DNA of 64,000 nt. Source: Sycobia sp. Sy_11. Its lineage: Eukaryota; Arthropoda; Insecta; Hymenoptera; Epichrysomallidae. The DNA lies in NCBI GenBank assembly GCA_018907035.1, contig JACCIC010000002.1:3266001-3330000 (forward strand), written 5' to 3'. Shown piece by piece: positions 11,390 through 23,884 of this stretch (the stretch's first letter is position 1; each line of letters starts with the position of its first letter). A program made the translations under genes and the position numbers. The notes below the pieces were generated by a model. It saw nothing but the letters and a program-made list of their open reading frames with translations. It made no database searches and was not told the DNA's origin.

Positions 11390-11900
11390 CGAATCTCCTC
11401 GCCGAACATCGGTTAACAATAAAACGACGTTTATTAAGAGAAGGGGGGGGAGGACTACAATCTCGGTCGCTCAGTCAAACGAAGCCGCGAAAATTCTCAA
11501 AACCAATCCTCATAATCATCGCCAGGCGGATGCGCGAGCGCGCCGTTTCGTCGAACACTAGAGAATCGTCAATTTCGCGGGCGCGAGCCGAAACCGTGGG
11601 GTCAGCGGCGGGGGGGGGGAGACCCGCGGGGAAAAAGGTCGGCGGCCCCCGGGGCTGCAGGACTGGTCTGTCGTCGTGCCGCGCGTATACACACGCGCAC
11701 CAACAGGGAGAACCGAATATTGTTCTCCGCGCGCACGAGCTTGCTTGGGAAAAATCCACCGGTGGTTCCGTGTTGTCTTTTTTGTTTTTTTTTTTTTTGT
11801 GTATTTTTTTTATACATTTATATACGTCGCTCCTGCGCCCCCCCCTCTCGACGTGACTCCGGCTGCTTTTAATTGCGTCGCGCACTTGTTTGCGCACAGG
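11390..11900. other. GC-rich island with homopolymer runs
   Basis: The island holds G runs at about 11,442 and 11,605, a poly-T run at about 11,785-11,797 and a C run at about 11,839. Overlapping frames on both strands are low-complexity and are not called. Confidence 0.4.
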
Positions 11901-11975
11901 CAGTTTTTGCGATCGGCATCCCGGGTAAATATGAGAAAATTATTTCACTGTTGCCATTTTCTGGCCGCTCTCTAT

Positions 11976-12018
11976 GGTTGCTCTCCCTCTCTCTCTCTCT
12001 CTTTCTCTCATCTCTCGT
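11976..12018. repeat. Imperfect (CT)n tract
   Basis: CT-rich tract with interruptions (CCCT, TTTC, CATC). Confidence 0.75.
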
Positions 12019-12019
12019 G

Positions 12020-12745
12020 TCATACGACGAAAATAATATTTCCAACCAGCAAATTTTGTATCTGACTGTAGTTTTGCATTTTCGATATTTTAAATAGCCA
12101 ATTACTTGTAGTACATGTATAAAACATTGGAATGGAAATTCTTAATGTAATCATGAAAATTGAGAAAGACATTGAAATAAAATTCGAGAGCTTAATGGCA
12201 CAAATTCCGGATTAAATTATAAATAGAAATATATAGTAGATTAAAAAAATCCACCTGCGTTTCTAAAATTTTAAATTTATCTCGGTATGTAACAATTTTT
12301 ATGATTGACTAAAAAGTCGTTTTGGATAAATCGATTATTTGAAATCTAATGTTCAGACACTTAAGTTCGATGTAGCGAAAATTCTAAAGAAAAAACGTGT
12401 TTAAGAACGCTTTTTTGTACATCCCAATATAAAGGAAACGAGTTTTAAATTATAGTACTGATTTATCTAATCTATTTACGGTCGTTGATCGCTACGATCA
12501 TTAGTATTTAAGAGTAAGGATCCTTCAGGCTATACTAAAATATATCGTAAACCGTATGTTTACGCAAATCCAGATATAAGCACATCTGATGAAATTTTCT
12601 TTATGTAAGCTATATCTAGTGGACTATTTGCGATGCCATCTGTAAAGAAAGTCATTGAAATTGTAAGCGAAAAATTTAATACATTTCATCATTATTTAAT
12701 CGTTGGATCTTAACCGAGTAGACAAGTGTATATTCTACGAACACA
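12020..12745. other. AT-rich stretch, nothing recognised
   Basis: All frames are closed by frequent stops. No splice-bounded exon is apparent. Confidence 0.5.
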
Positions 12746-12748
12746 TAC

Positions 12749-12969
12749 TGCATTGAGAAAAAATTTCTAATATCAAGCAAATCATTTTCTTAAATTAAGA
12801 AAATATTTTTACTAGATTTAAGATGACGTGATTTGATTTAAGTGGACTCTTCTTGTATCAAGTAAGTACTTCCTTCATTGAAGAACATACTCTCTCGATT
12901 TAAGAGAATAATTTACTTCGTACAAAACAAGAAAATATTCATTTGATAACAGACATTTTTTTCAGTGCA
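12749..12969. mobile_element. MITE-like element with ~25-bp terminal inverted repeats
   Basis: The left end (12,749-12,774, starting TGCATTGAGAAAAAA) and the reverse complement of the right end (12,945-12,969, TGCACTGAAAAAAAT) match at roughly 22 of 26 positions with one gap. Both continue into TCT..TATCA. The 221-bp element is non-coding and AT-rich. Internally it carries short inverted units of the type TTCTTAAATTAAGAAAA and several (T)TTAAG/TCAAG motifs. Both flanks carry TAC next to the ends, a possible 3-bp target duplication, though too short to prove. A partial relative lies near 24.1 kb. The superfamily cannot be assigned from sequence alone. Confidence 0.55.
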
Positions 12970-12974
12970 TACTT

Positions 12975-15690
12975 GATAGGTTCCACCTCATTTTTTCTAA
13001 ACATTATCAAATAATTAAGTTGGATAATTTTGTTTTATCGAATAATTACAAATTTAATTATTAATATATAAATAAAATTTTGTCACTTTAAGAATATGAT
13101 TAAACATTTTATTAATATTCTACCGCTCTGCCTGCACCTTTAATATGTTCTATATTTGCATACATTAATTTCAATCGTAAAATTTTTTATTCAATTAATC
13201 CACGTGTAGAGTTCCTTGATTTATTAGAAAAAAGAACAAAAGTACCCGCCTCACGAGCGTATCGAAAACATTATCTAATGAAAATAGGGCGAGGCTTAAT
13301 TTAGCAACAACTTGATACTTCAATGCCTGTCTGTATTCGCCAAATCTCGGGCCATAAAATAAATCAATTCGCTTATAACGAAACGAAAATAAATGGATTC
13401 TACGTTGAAGTGCGCTCGTAAAATAAAATGAATTATAAGCCCCTTTAAAACCGGTCGATTAATTCACAAGCCTACATAGGCCTCTGGAAAGTATGCGCGC
13501 GCGAGCGCGCGTGTGCGTATACATACACGTAGATAATTTTTATTCCCACCATCACGTTATTAATTGTAACGCTACAAAAATAATAATTATGCTCCGAGCT
13601 GTGAGTTTCAAATCAAAAGCAGTCTTAGCGATATATATATATATATATTTCAGCGATTACGTACTTATAATGCCGAAGGAAATAAAGATACACTACACAG
13701 ACGTGTAGTATGGAACGCGAGAGAGCCATCTATCACAAGATCTATCGCCCACTGAAGGGGCAGCGGGGTGGGAGAGGGAGACAGCTCGATAAATTGCTTA
13801 ACTCCTAATCGGCGCGAGTCCATGCGGCTGGTGTATGTATGTGCGTCTGTGTCTGTATGTTTGTGCAATCTTTTTTTTCTCTCCCAGTACCGTTCGTCGT
13901 CCGTCCGAGAAAGAAGAAGATGAAAAAAGAAGAAGCGTTCAAGGGAAACCGGTTTTTTCAGTACGAAAGTGAGAGTCCCTCCCTCCCGATGCTAATCGAT
14001 TAATATTGTCCGTTCGAGGTTTTACTTTCTTTACACCTGTTATATCATTCTTCCTTGGTTATAGCGGAATGATTTCAGCTGGTTTTTTTTTTTAATATTA
14101 TCTTTAAATCATCTTATTACCATGTATTTGTACTTGCTTGGTATAATCGTCAGACCGAAAAGCAAAAACTACACACACTGATTTGTGACACATGGACATG
14201 ATTTAAATTTGAATTTAAATCCGTCCTATTTCGAACAAATATCGTTGAAGAAGAACTTTCACTGCTGATACAATAACTAACAGATCTGTCACCACTACGG
14301 TGGGAATATAGTACGCAAAGAGTTCACTTTACATTAACGGCTTGTTCCGTTCACTGTCAGCGCGTATTCACCGATAAGGCACTATGCACTGCTGAATACT
14401 TGTATTTACACTTTATTATGCATTGATAAATGTTGTATAATGACAGGTTCATCTACATGTTGAATGTCTAAAGTTGACAGTGTCATCTAGCGGAGTCGAG
14501 ACTACTATTCTTCTTGTTTCAATAATTTCAATAATGTCAATAATAAGACTTCTCTTCTTTCCAATCAAAATGCTGGATTTATTTTTTTTACTTTCGCATG
14601 CAATTTATTATACTAGCAGTATTCGTTGAAAAAAGAATATTTGACCTGCAAATGACCACTAATAACACGGTAACCAAGTGAAGGTCATTAATAAATTCCT
14701 TTGATCAAACTCGAAAACTTTTGTATAAAACCTCTGTTGAAATAGTAGTTAAAGAAAGTTATTCGCTATTAATTTATTACTGTACCTTTATATGATTTGT
14801 AAGTGACCTTTCAAACTTCAAGGTTTGATTCAAGATCAAATACTAATCTGGACGCGAGAATTTCTGTTCTTTTCAAATCCAGCGTTCAAAATAGGGGTTC
14901 ATATTTAAATACAAAAGTATTCTATTATGTTTATATGACGTTGGAGTAATTTTCTAGCTCATGAAAGTTTCATCAAACCTTATAACTTGTAAATGAAATA
15001 TTTGTTATCATAATACGGTCCAAGGCAGATGTTCGAGGTATGCTTACTTTTGTGATTCATTTATAAAAATTGACCCGATGTTCCGAATTTTGCTGAATAC
15101 TTATGGGCTTTTAATGACAGATTAAAGTAAAAACGATGTAACACATTTTATAGGGCTGCCATCGCCGTTTTTACATTCAAAGTAGTTACAAAAAGTAAGA
15201 AAAGCCAAAAGAAGCTAATCGAGCAACGACGGGTGAATATTCACCCAATATAGCCAATGTCTACGTTGATGAATGCAGTATGTAACTAATAAATTATCTT
15301 ACCTAATATTTTGCTTGATGAGACGGTGTATTTTACTTGATGAAGCTTCTAAGAATATAAAGGGAAGAAAATGGAAGGACGATAGGATGTGGATGTGGTA
15401 GTTTCTTTAGTAAACATCAAGCGTTATACCCGTAATACTCTTGTCTCGTCGTGGAATAACTTATAAGCTGGCATAGCTAAAAAGGTTGACTGAAATTTGT
15501 CTCTCTCTCTCTCTCCCTCTCTCTCTATATGTGTGTGTATGTGAATACCATCTCTAGCAAAGGTTGTTCACTGAAAAATTTACCGTTGCCGAATTTCGTA
15601 GCGAAACATGGACGCGGTGCGAGCTAAAAAAAACGTGGTGACGCCGACCGTCGCCCCGCGGAAATAAGAGCGGAAAACGAGCTGAGACAT
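12975..15690. other. Long stretch of mixed composition, no gene seen
   Basis: The stretch contains an alternating GC/GT patch at 13,493-13,515, a short TA run at about 13,630-13,648, a perfect 16-bp palindrome at 15,231-15,246 and an imperfect CT tract at about 15,500-15,528. The part from 14,100 to 15,300 is more complex in sequence than its surroundings, but I recognise no domain or element in it. Confidence 0.45.
15231..15246. repeat. Perfect 16-bp palindrome
   Basis: GGGTGAATATTCACCC is its own reverse complement. It could be a dimeric protein-binding site or simply chance. Confidence 0.6.
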
Positions 15691-15701
15691 CAGACGCGCT
15701 A

Positions 15702-15705
<4 letters not shown>

Positions 15706-15749
<44 letters not shown>
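15706..15749. repeat. (TA)n microsatellite
   Basis: About 44 bp of TA at the edge of a small GC-rich patch (15,590-15,700). Confidence 0.95.
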
Positions 15750-15752
<3 letters not shown>

Positions 15753-15904
15753 TCGATGCGTACTGGAATTATTATTTGTCCGCCTGTATTTTTCAGGGGA
15801 ACGCGAGACTGAATCTTTCATGAGCCCTCCTCCCCCTGCAACCTCCGGCTCGTGATCGTATGATCGACTGACTACAAATTCGTATGTTATGCTCTTCATA
15901 GAGT

Positions 15905-16550
15905 TACATATTCTTAAAAATGTAACATTTATTGCAATGACGATATTAACATTATTTTTTATGATGGTTATTTGAAAAAAAAGATGTCAAAAGGACGGGA
16001 AGATTCCAATTTATATGATGTTATTGTTTTGTTAATTTTCTAGGAATTTAAGATATTTACTATAGATATCGAATGTGTATTATATAGATATATAATATAG
16101 ATATTTACTTTCATTCAAAATAGTTATAAAAAAATAGCTTATGCATCGCCGGTGAGGAGAAGCTGAAATTCGGTCCAGCAGTATGTTTAAACAGCATTCA
16201 CTGCAACAACTAAATAAATGGGTTATATCTCCTTCACCAAAAAATTGCATTAGATCTCATAAAGTGGATATTTACTATTTCATTTTTTTTACTATTTCAA
16301 ACAATCTAGATACTGTCATAACTTAACAATTCTGAGTATGTTTAATTTATTAAAGATCTGTAATAATTAATAAAAGCGAATAATTTAAACATAAATTTCT
16401 GTTTTGGGTTTGCGCTTGTTCGGAGGCCGGGGCGAAGAAGCATCGACTATTAGCTTCGCAATCTGAAAAAAAAAAACGAATACAGAACAAAGTCGTCCTA
16501 TGCTTTGCCAAAACTTACAAACATGCTATCCCGTCAGACAGAGAGAATGA
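15905..16550. other. AT-rich stretch, nothing recognised
   Basis: No repeat longer than a few units and no exon is seen. A GA-rich stretch begins near 16,540. Confidence 0.5.
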
Positions 16551-16696
16551 GAGAAGGGAGAGAGAGAGAGAGAAAGAAAGAGTGCTATGTACGTAATAGG
16601 TCTCTTCCACGCAACAACACTCGACATCAGTACCCGTGCGCATAACCGCAGCACATCAACACTTTTCGTGGAAAATTCGCTCTCCCCTGCGCGCTA

Positions 16697-16698
<2 letters not shown>

Positions 16699-16734
<36 letters not shown>
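16699..16734. repeat. (CT)n microsatellite
   Basis: About 36 bp of CT. An imperfect GA tract at 16,556-16,582 lies 120 bp upstream in the opposite sense. Confidence 0.9.
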
Positions 16735-16737
<3 letters not shown>

Positions 16738-17082
16738 ATCTCCCGCAAAAGCGAAGAAAGATTGTGGTGAAGAGGCTCTTTCGCAACGGTCTGTATCGTA
16801 GTGTATATATAGACGAAGAAAACAAGACAGCGCCGCCATTGTTCCCACCAAAGAGCTCTTAAAGACCCGGAGTGTACCGAGGCCGGTGTGTACGAGCGTG
16901 ATTTACGAGGGAAAATCGGTCTCTCCTTTCATCAGGGGAAAACGCATAGTAGCCAAAGACCGATGAAATGGTGTTTTCTTTCCTTTTTCTTTGCTTTTTT
17001 TATTCGGTAGGTCCTCGGCGGCGTAAGCCTCGTGGCGCAAAGCTGGTATTCAAAGGTGCGCGCATAACGGATTAGTGAAGTG

Positions 17083-17096
17083 AGGGGGGGGGGGGG
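17083..17096. repeat. Poly-G run
   Basis: About 14 consecutive G residues, the longest G run in the window. Confidence 0.9.
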
Positions 17097-17099
17097 TTC

Positions 17100-18740
17100 G
17101 AGCTTCGACCCAAGTGACTACATTATGTACATGGACGGGATATTTAAATGTGCACAGTCGACTTACATGGATTTTCGCTAACTTTCAGAGGTTCTGGTGA
17201 TGATCGCGGGGACTTCGGATGGTAAATTGCAATACGATACACATGCCGATGTCGTATTCTATGAATAGATTTGAATGGATTCCGATCAAGTAAATAACTA
17301 CCAATTCAGTCATATTTTCAATCTTAAGGATATATTATGCCTGCGTTGGTTTAAATATGATGATCATTCGTATAGATAATTGAAAGTAAAACATCAACGA
17401 CACTAAGAAAATCATTTTGAAGCTAACACGCTAACAGTTTTGGAGAAATGCAAGAAATTAGACCGCGCGCACTTTTATCTGATCGTAAATCTGGTTACGC
17501 TCTACTTCAGATACTCTTCTTAATACTCATATGTAAAATAGAAATTGTAATGGCTTGATTATTGTGCTTAGATTATGCCCAGCGTTTCAATTGTATCTAC
17601 AAGATACCATTACATCCATAATTAAATCTGAATGTGACACTTGGAGTAGGATTTGAATTGACAATAGGACTCTTAGATAGTTCATATTGCATTGTCAAAG
17701 TTATAATCTATGATTGATGATATTTCATAAATGATAATATTGACAGGTGTTTTTAAGATAATAGAAAATATATTTGATAATGCCACTGGTTATCCTGTCT
17801 AAGGTATAAAAGAATTATCAGATGACAATTCCATTTATCCATGTTGTTATTCTCTATGATGACATTTCATCCAATGCCTTTTTATTATGATGAACCTTTT
17901 GAAGTCAAACTGAATTTCTTTCCACAATACATTTGAGCAGACTTGTTGATGAGTCAAAACTTAATTTCGTAATGAAAATTTCTGATATTAACAAGATTGA
18001 TAATAGTAATGTGATTTCCAGAACTATCTTGAAGTCACTATTATAAAACCATCTGGTGTTGTTAGTCAATTGTAAATAGGCTAAATTTTATTGGTTTCTT
18101 TTTTATATTTATTTTTATATAAAGAATTTGAATTTCTTATATCGTAGATGAAATTTTGTAGAACAATGTTGAAAAACTATAATGATAAGATTTTATCGAT
18201 AAAGTAATCGATGTCAATCAATTTAATATTGTATATTTAATACTTTCTGCAAGTAGTGGAAAATATCATGTGAGTATTTAACATTGTCAAAACTAGAAAA
18301 TAAGATAAATGTACCAATCGCGAAAATTATAAACATTGAGTTCAGTCAGATATAGTATCAAAAATCCAACGGCGGATGTAAATTTTGTTAAATATTTCAG
18401 GAAAAGAATGTTCCGCGAGGTTCTTACCCTTGCATTTTTAAAACCTTCGATTGTACATGGAACTTAAGGATTCATGAAGAGGGAAATTCCATCTGCGTCC
18501 TCCAGCAGATAAAACCAACCAAATGGAGAGCGAAAGAAGAAACGCGCGAGCCTTTTCGAAAATTGCTTGTGCATGATTTACCTTTCAAAAATTAAATTCG
18601 CTGTTTCCTTTTTCGCCTTATACTTGCTTATTTCGGCATTTTCCTCCAAATTTAACATAATTTTGTTATATAATTTTACTGTTGCGGATAAATATTTCAT
18701 GTGCAATTCTACACTATTCAAGCTTCGACGCAATGTAATC
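17100..18740. other. Unique-looking AT-rich stretch, no gene seen
   Basis: Sequence here is free of microsatellites for more than 1.6 kb, which is unusual for this window. No frame longer than about 60 codons was noted and no domain is recognised. Confidence 0.45.
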
Positions 18741-18744
18741 AGAG

Positions 18745-18746
<2 letters not shown>

Positions 18747-18791
<45 letters not shown>
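18747..18791. repeat. (TA)n microsatellite
   Basis: About 45 bp of TA. Confidence 0.95.
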
Positions 18792-18799
<8 letters not shown>

Positions 18800-19830
18800 T
18801 CTCGATATATAAAAGCAGGTATGATGAGTATTTAATTCCAATGTATAATTATTTGAAAGCTTCGTAATTATAAGGCTTTATAAATGCTCGCGCTTTGCAT
18901 AATCTGATATTTTTATTTTAAATAATTACCGAGAGAAATTTTGATGTTTCGCCCGCCCGGCTCCATCCAAATAGTATTAATTATTTGCTAAAAGGAACAA
19001 ATGAATTATTGAACCTGTTCTCTGATAGATCTTAATATATATATATATATACACGGATGTATATGTGTACGTACGCACACCTGCGTATTCGCATGTATGT
19101 AAGTGCGTGTATTGAATATCGAGCATTGCGATGGAAAACAGTACACAAGCTTGTTCCATTGGTAAACTAATATTATTTTTTATAATAATAATATAGAAAA
19201 TAAGATTTTTCAAAAAAGTGACGTCTATCGTTTCTTACTCATTCGTACCTTCTGAGGAATAAATTAACGACAGTATGTAATGTGTGGTTCAGTCAATAAA
19301 TTCATTGACTAAAATAATGTCCGAGACATAGAAACGGGACCAATTTTTTAATAGAACATTATTACCGGTATTAACAGTGTTTCTAAAAATGTTGGCGATT
19401 GTTTGCACTTTAAATAGAACCTACATCATATATGTGTACATTATATGCATTTTTCTCAATTGTGCAAGACTCAGAAATATCTTTTCTGCAGTGATTCCAA
19501 TAATAAGGACAATAACCACACTAAAGTCCCTGACCAAGTCAGCATAAATATTGTGAATTTAGTTTTACATAATAAGGGAATGGTAAATCATTTCAAACAT
19601 TTAAAACTTTCTCTTGACATAATCAATTACGAAAATTGATTCGCATTACTATATTACTTTGTTATTTTTTCCCACAATTTATTAATAAAAGCCTTGTGTC
19701 TGGCACGTATTTGACTTTTAATTACGGAATAATTCAATTAAACGCGATTTTTACTCGTGCTTAAACATATTGGAATTATTTGGAATATCCGCCGTATACC
19801 TTTGAATATATACTATAGGATTATTAACAA
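18800..19830. other. AT-rich stretch, nothing recognised
   Basis: A short TA run lies at about 19,034-19,051. A 64-codon frame at 19,445-19,639 has no recognisable features and no splice context. Confidence 0.5.
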
Positions 19831-19835
19831 GTATT

Positions 19836-19836
<1 letters not shown>

Positions 19837-19864
<28 letters not shown>
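19837..19864. repeat. Poly-T run
   Basis: About 28 T residues. It could be the tail of an old minus-strand retroposed sequence, but no body of such an element is recognised downstream. Confidence 0.9.
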
Positions 19865-19868
<4 letters not shown>

Positions 19869-19890
19869 AATGCGTTCACGGACAGTCTTT

Positions 19891-19914
19891 AACGCACACG
19901 CGCGCGTGCGCGTT
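19891..19914. repeat. Near-perfect alternating palindrome
   Basis: A 24-bp near-palindrome of alternating purine and pyrimidine with a GCGCGCG core, prone to Z-DNA or cruciform formation. Confidence 0.6.
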
Positions 19915-20460
19915 CCGCTTTACGATTAAAAAATAAAAGCGGCGCCGGCGCTGTGCGAGAGTTCCTTTATTTAAGCGTGCGCGCGCGTATATACGTTCGG
20001 CGCGTTTTCGGTATCATTAATTAACTATAAAAGCCTCTCATGCATATTAATAAGAAATATACAAATTGCGCGTGCACATACATCTGCGGCCGAACGTGCA
20101 AATGTGCATTAGCAAAAATATCCGTTTGAAAAGTCCACGGCTGCTTCTATTTTATTATATCCGCGCGATGAGGGGCGGTAGGGGAGGGATTATTATTTTA
20201 TGATGTATATAATATATGGGTATATAATTGAATGTTCGATAAAAATCCCCGTGGCACCGCGCGCGCGCGCTATTTTTCTCCCCAATTAATCCGGTTTCGA
20301 GCGGAGAGAAAACGGCGCGGGATTTCGTTATCAAAAAGCAGCCACCGCCCCCTCCCCCGTTGTTGTATGTTTCGCGAGCGAGTTTCTTATACAAAGAGAG
20401 CTTCGTTCAATTGAGATGCGGCCCGATCGAACCACCTTCTATAAATTTAATAATTTGTAT

Positions 20461-20500
20461 CGCACACAGACACGCGCACACACACGCGCGCACACACACA
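20461..20500. repeat. Mixed CA/CG tract
   Basis: An imperfect alternating CA and CG tract of about 40 bp. Confidence 0.75.
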
Positions 20501-20675
20501 TAATTAAAAAAGTTGAAATGAGATACTGCAGTGTAGCTGTTTTATTTACGTTTCGGCGTCGTTGAACAATGCATATTTTAATTGCGCTCTAAAAATAAAT
20601 ATTTGTAAATAATGTTATTTAATCATATTATTTATATTTTTTACATTTTTAATTATTCTTGTATTTATAAATTGA

Positions 20676-20679
<4 letters not shown>

Positions 20680-20725
<46 letters not shown>
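20680..20725. repeat. (TA)n microsatellite
   Basis: About 46 bp of TA in very AT-rich surroundings. Confidence 0.95.
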
Positions 20726-20729
<4 letters not shown>

Positions 20730-20732
<3 letters not shown>

Positions 20733-21590
20733 TTTCCTATAAGCTTTTTTTCACCTATGTAGATGAAATTTTCGAAAACAAATTTATCAACGAAAAACAA
20801 AAAAGTAATAAACAGTAACGCATTTTTTAATTTATAAAACGATTTTTCTTTCTTTTCGCATATTTTATACGCCTAAAACGTATTAATATCGTGGAATCGA
20901 TGTTCAGATTTCAGGTGATCACAATTGTATGAGTTTAAAACTTGTTTTAATAACAAAATAGTACCCTATGGGTAATTTTTTTCTCTATCAAACTTACAGA
21001 TTTTTTCTTACAAACGTTGAATTTTTTCATAAAAATATACTAATATCCGAACAACAGGCAGATAATAAATTTTTCTAATTAAATTCTTTATTTTTCTATG
21101 ATACGTCGATGAAATATCTGAGAAAAATTGTGAACATTACATGACGAATTTCAAAATATTTTTTTCCTATCGAATTTCTAATTATGTTCGCAATTTCTGA
21201 GGAAATTTTTTAAAGAAGTTTGAAAATAATATAGAGTAAAAGAATCGTTTCAAAGAAAGTCTGGACTTCACTCAAAATTGGATATACATAAATATATTTT
21301 AGAATTTCTCAAGGCATACTAACCAATTTGTTTTAGACTTTGTAATGAAATGTTATTGCTAAAAATTTTACAAAACAAATAAAAAACTGTATTTAACCCA
21401 GTACACAATTTCCCAACGGGAATTTCAAATTCCTCTCCTATTGTCGATGCCCACGCGCCGGCCTATGAGGTCCATCGTTCGTCCAAACAATAAAGAAAAT
21501 ACATGGGCAAGCAGAATCTTGCGCAGTTACTTGGTAAAAATCAACAATCGTTCCTTATATTTCCCAACGACTTTATCAGCCGATTTCTCC
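20730..21590. other. AT-rich stretch, nothing recognised
   Basis: Many A/T homopolymers and stops in all frames. Composition rises in GC from about 21,420. Confidence 0.5.
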
Positions 21591-21890
21591 CCACGAATCC
21601 GGAGTGTGGAAGACTCGATTGGATCCAAAAATCCCGCAGCACCGAACGAGGTATACGCCCTTAATCCCACGCTTGATTAGCGATACTCCCCGAGATCCAT
21701 GAGCAACGTGAGAAAAGAAACGAGACTTGCGCAACGGCGGTGAAAGAGAGGTGGGGGGTGGGGTGGGTGCCGCGCCCACCGCGAAATCCCCCAAGGATCG
21801 TCTCGTCGCCAAAGGTGGAAAAAGGAAAGTCGTCGCCAAGACAGACGCGAGAAAATGCCTCCGAAGGGTATTACGGTTGGATTTACCGTA
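21590..21890. other. Small GC-rich island
   Basis: Purine-rich plus strand with a G-rich patch at about 21,745-21,765. Overlapping frames on both strands lack domains. Confidence 0.35.
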
Positions 21891-21899
21891 TAACACGCC

Positions 21900-22579
21900 A
21901 CTGGCTACTTAATTTTCTAGAGGCCTTACGTTTCATTTTTTCTTCTCCTAGTTGTTCTTTCGCCGCTACGATCCCGTTCCTCGATATTCGTTCTAATTTT
22001 AATGGACTGTTCGAGAATTCGCTTCTGAGAGAACGGCGCGTGTATTAGATTGAAAATTATCCGTTACAATCAATGCCCTATTCAAATGAATAAATTGTTC
22101 GATCGTAAGAACGACGTGTTCAATTTTAGCGATTCATCTTACATGGACTTACTGCAACGATGAAATTGCATTTGAAAATCATGCACGTACAATTATCTAT
22201 ATTCAAATATACGTAGATTTTTATCCCGATGCTAGTTTTGTGAAAATGCACGCCAATGACGAGCACCTCGACTTCCACCTCGGAAAGACTATTTTTTTTT
22301 TTTTTTTTTTGCATTCTCGTCAACGACCAAAAAATGTATCCGTCTGACAGACACGAAACCAGTTTTACATTAATGCGATGTCGATCGAAAATTTACAAAT
22401 TGAACGGAGCTTTACTTTTGATTTCGTTACCGGCAACACACGCGCACGAGTTCAGTAGGCTTTAAGTGAATTTTTTTGAAAGAGTCATAGTCATAGTTTC
22501 ATTCCGTACGTCGCGTCGTTTCGCGACCGATGGGAGAAAACATTAAATCACAGTCAATCGCCCGCCGTTTGTAATTGGC

Positions 22580-22585
<6 letters not shown>
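21900..22585. other. Mixed stretch, no gene seen
   Basis: It holds a poly-T run at about 22,292-22,310. No exon is supported. Confidence 0.45.

Positions 22586-22587
<2 letters not shown>

Positions 22588-22643
<56 letters not shown>
22588..22643. repeat. (GA)n microsatellite
   Basis: About 56 bp of GA, imperfect only at the left end. Confidence 0.95.
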
Positions 22644-22645
<2 letters not shown>

Positions 22646-22649
22646 ATTT

Positions 22650-23020
22650 TTAATCATTATTAATGAACTTTAATGTAGGTGCAATAAAACAATTTCCAAA
22701 CAGAAACGTACAGAAATGGATTTGAAAATCGTGAAAAAGTAATACGTCATTACATTGAACAATATCGTATACAGTCAAGTATGAAATTTCCTATTTCTCT
22801 AATAAAGTATTGTGATGTATTTGTTCCTGTAACTCTTTATTACTTCCATACGCGAGATTTTATTTAGCGTTTTCACCTTGCAAATATTTCTTTCGATGTA
22901 AATTGTTTGCCGACTATTCAGTACCGTTTCCTCATTTTAATCACTATTGCAAAAATTAAAGATAGCTTTGAAAATATTTTTAGTTTATTTTCATAATAGA
23001 GGTTTTGACTTTCTTTCTCT
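22650..23020. other. AT-rich stretch, nothing recognised
   Basis: No features beyond AT-rich unique sequence. Confidence 0.5.
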
Positions 23021-23026
23021 CTCAGA

Positions 23027-23061
23027 CACACACACACACACATACACACAAACACACACAG
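23027..23061. repeat. (CA)n microsatellite
   Basis: About 35 bp of CA with TA and AA interruptions, opening the GC-rich island to its right. Confidence 0.85.
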
Positions 23062-23421
23062 ACGTGCACGGTCGCGCTCGACCACGCACACAGCGCCGGC
23101 TTTATATAAACGCGATCGTGGATTGGGTATGGACGAGGGGTTGTCCGACGAGGGCATCGGAGGGCGCTATGGGGAGCGCTCTCATCGGAAGAACTCGAGG
23201 GCCGGGAGTCTCGCTGTCGCGTTATCGCATAAACAAGCCGGCGCGCGCCCACCGTATGCGCGGCCAGGGAGTCGGTGTGGTGGGGGGGGGGGGTAGAAAC
23301 AGTTGTCGAGAGGTCGGTAACAAATGTAACCTGTTGCTGCGTGAGCCCGTGGGGGCGCCATCGCCTCCCCCTCGTTCTCATCTCTGCTCGCGCCCCGAGC
23401 CGAGAATACTCGGTGGATTTG

Positions 23422-23423
<2 letters not shown>

Positions 23424-23471
<48 letters not shown>
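23424..23471. repeat. (TA)n microsatellite
   Basis: About 48 bp of TA in the GC-rich island, followed by GTGTGTG. Confidence 0.95.
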
Positions 23472-23473
<2 letters not shown>

Positions 23474-23820
23474 TGTGTGTAAGCCCCGCCGTGCTCCGTC
23501 GAGAGGCAGCAGCTATACGTATACCACGCTCCAAGTTACTCTCTCGCGACGCGCGCGGGTGCGCGCGCGACGCCGCTCATTTCGTTAGGCACTAATTAAT
23601 TTTCGCCCCGGCGTCGTGGAATTAGCGCTAATCGCCGAGACCCCCCTCCCCACTCTCTCGCTCTCTCGCTCTCTCTTTCTTTCTTTCAGTCTCGCTGTCT
23701 CACACTTTTCTGGAGAGCTCCCTCGAGTAAAAAGCGCGAATTAAGGTCGGTGGTGAAGTGCGCCGCTGGAGGTGGGTGGGTGAAACGATTCTCAAGGGCT
23801 CGTGAGGGGGTTGTCGCGGA

Positions 23821-23879
23821 AAGAGAGAAAGAGAGAACGAAAGAAAAAACGAAAGAGAGAGAGAGAGAGAGAGAGAGAG
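23821..23879. repeat. Imperfect (GA)n tract
   Basis: GAGA units interrupted by AAAC and CGAAAG, then about 26 bp of pure GA. Confidence 0.85.
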
Positions 23880-23884
23880 CAGGC

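Larger units (their letters stand above)
23060..23880. other. GC-rich island
   Basis: CpG-dense block with an 11-base G run at about 23,281-23,291. A plus-strand TTTCTTTCTTTCAG at about 23,676-23,689 resembles a 3' splice site and is followed by an open frame of about 70 codons that decays into the (GA)n tract. I do not consider it sufficient for an exon call. Confidence 0.4.

Noticed and set aside
14140..14560. Possible LTR-like segment (TGTTGAATGT, GTCATCTAGCGG)
   Set aside because: No matching second copy, primer-binding site or polypurine tract was found in the window.
15290..15320. Minus-strand ATATTAG|GTAAGAT as a third ratchet point
   Set aside because: The upstream sequence is purine-rich (AAGCAAAATATTAG), so the acceptor half is poor.
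17640..17665. Reverse-strand T-loop-like ATTCAAATCC
   Set aside because: It lacks the GG of the B box and any cloverleaf upstream.
22947..23588. 213-codon plus-strand frame and its antisense partner of 170 codons
   Set aside because: It crosses CA and TA microsatellites and a CpG-dense block, with no domain on either strand.
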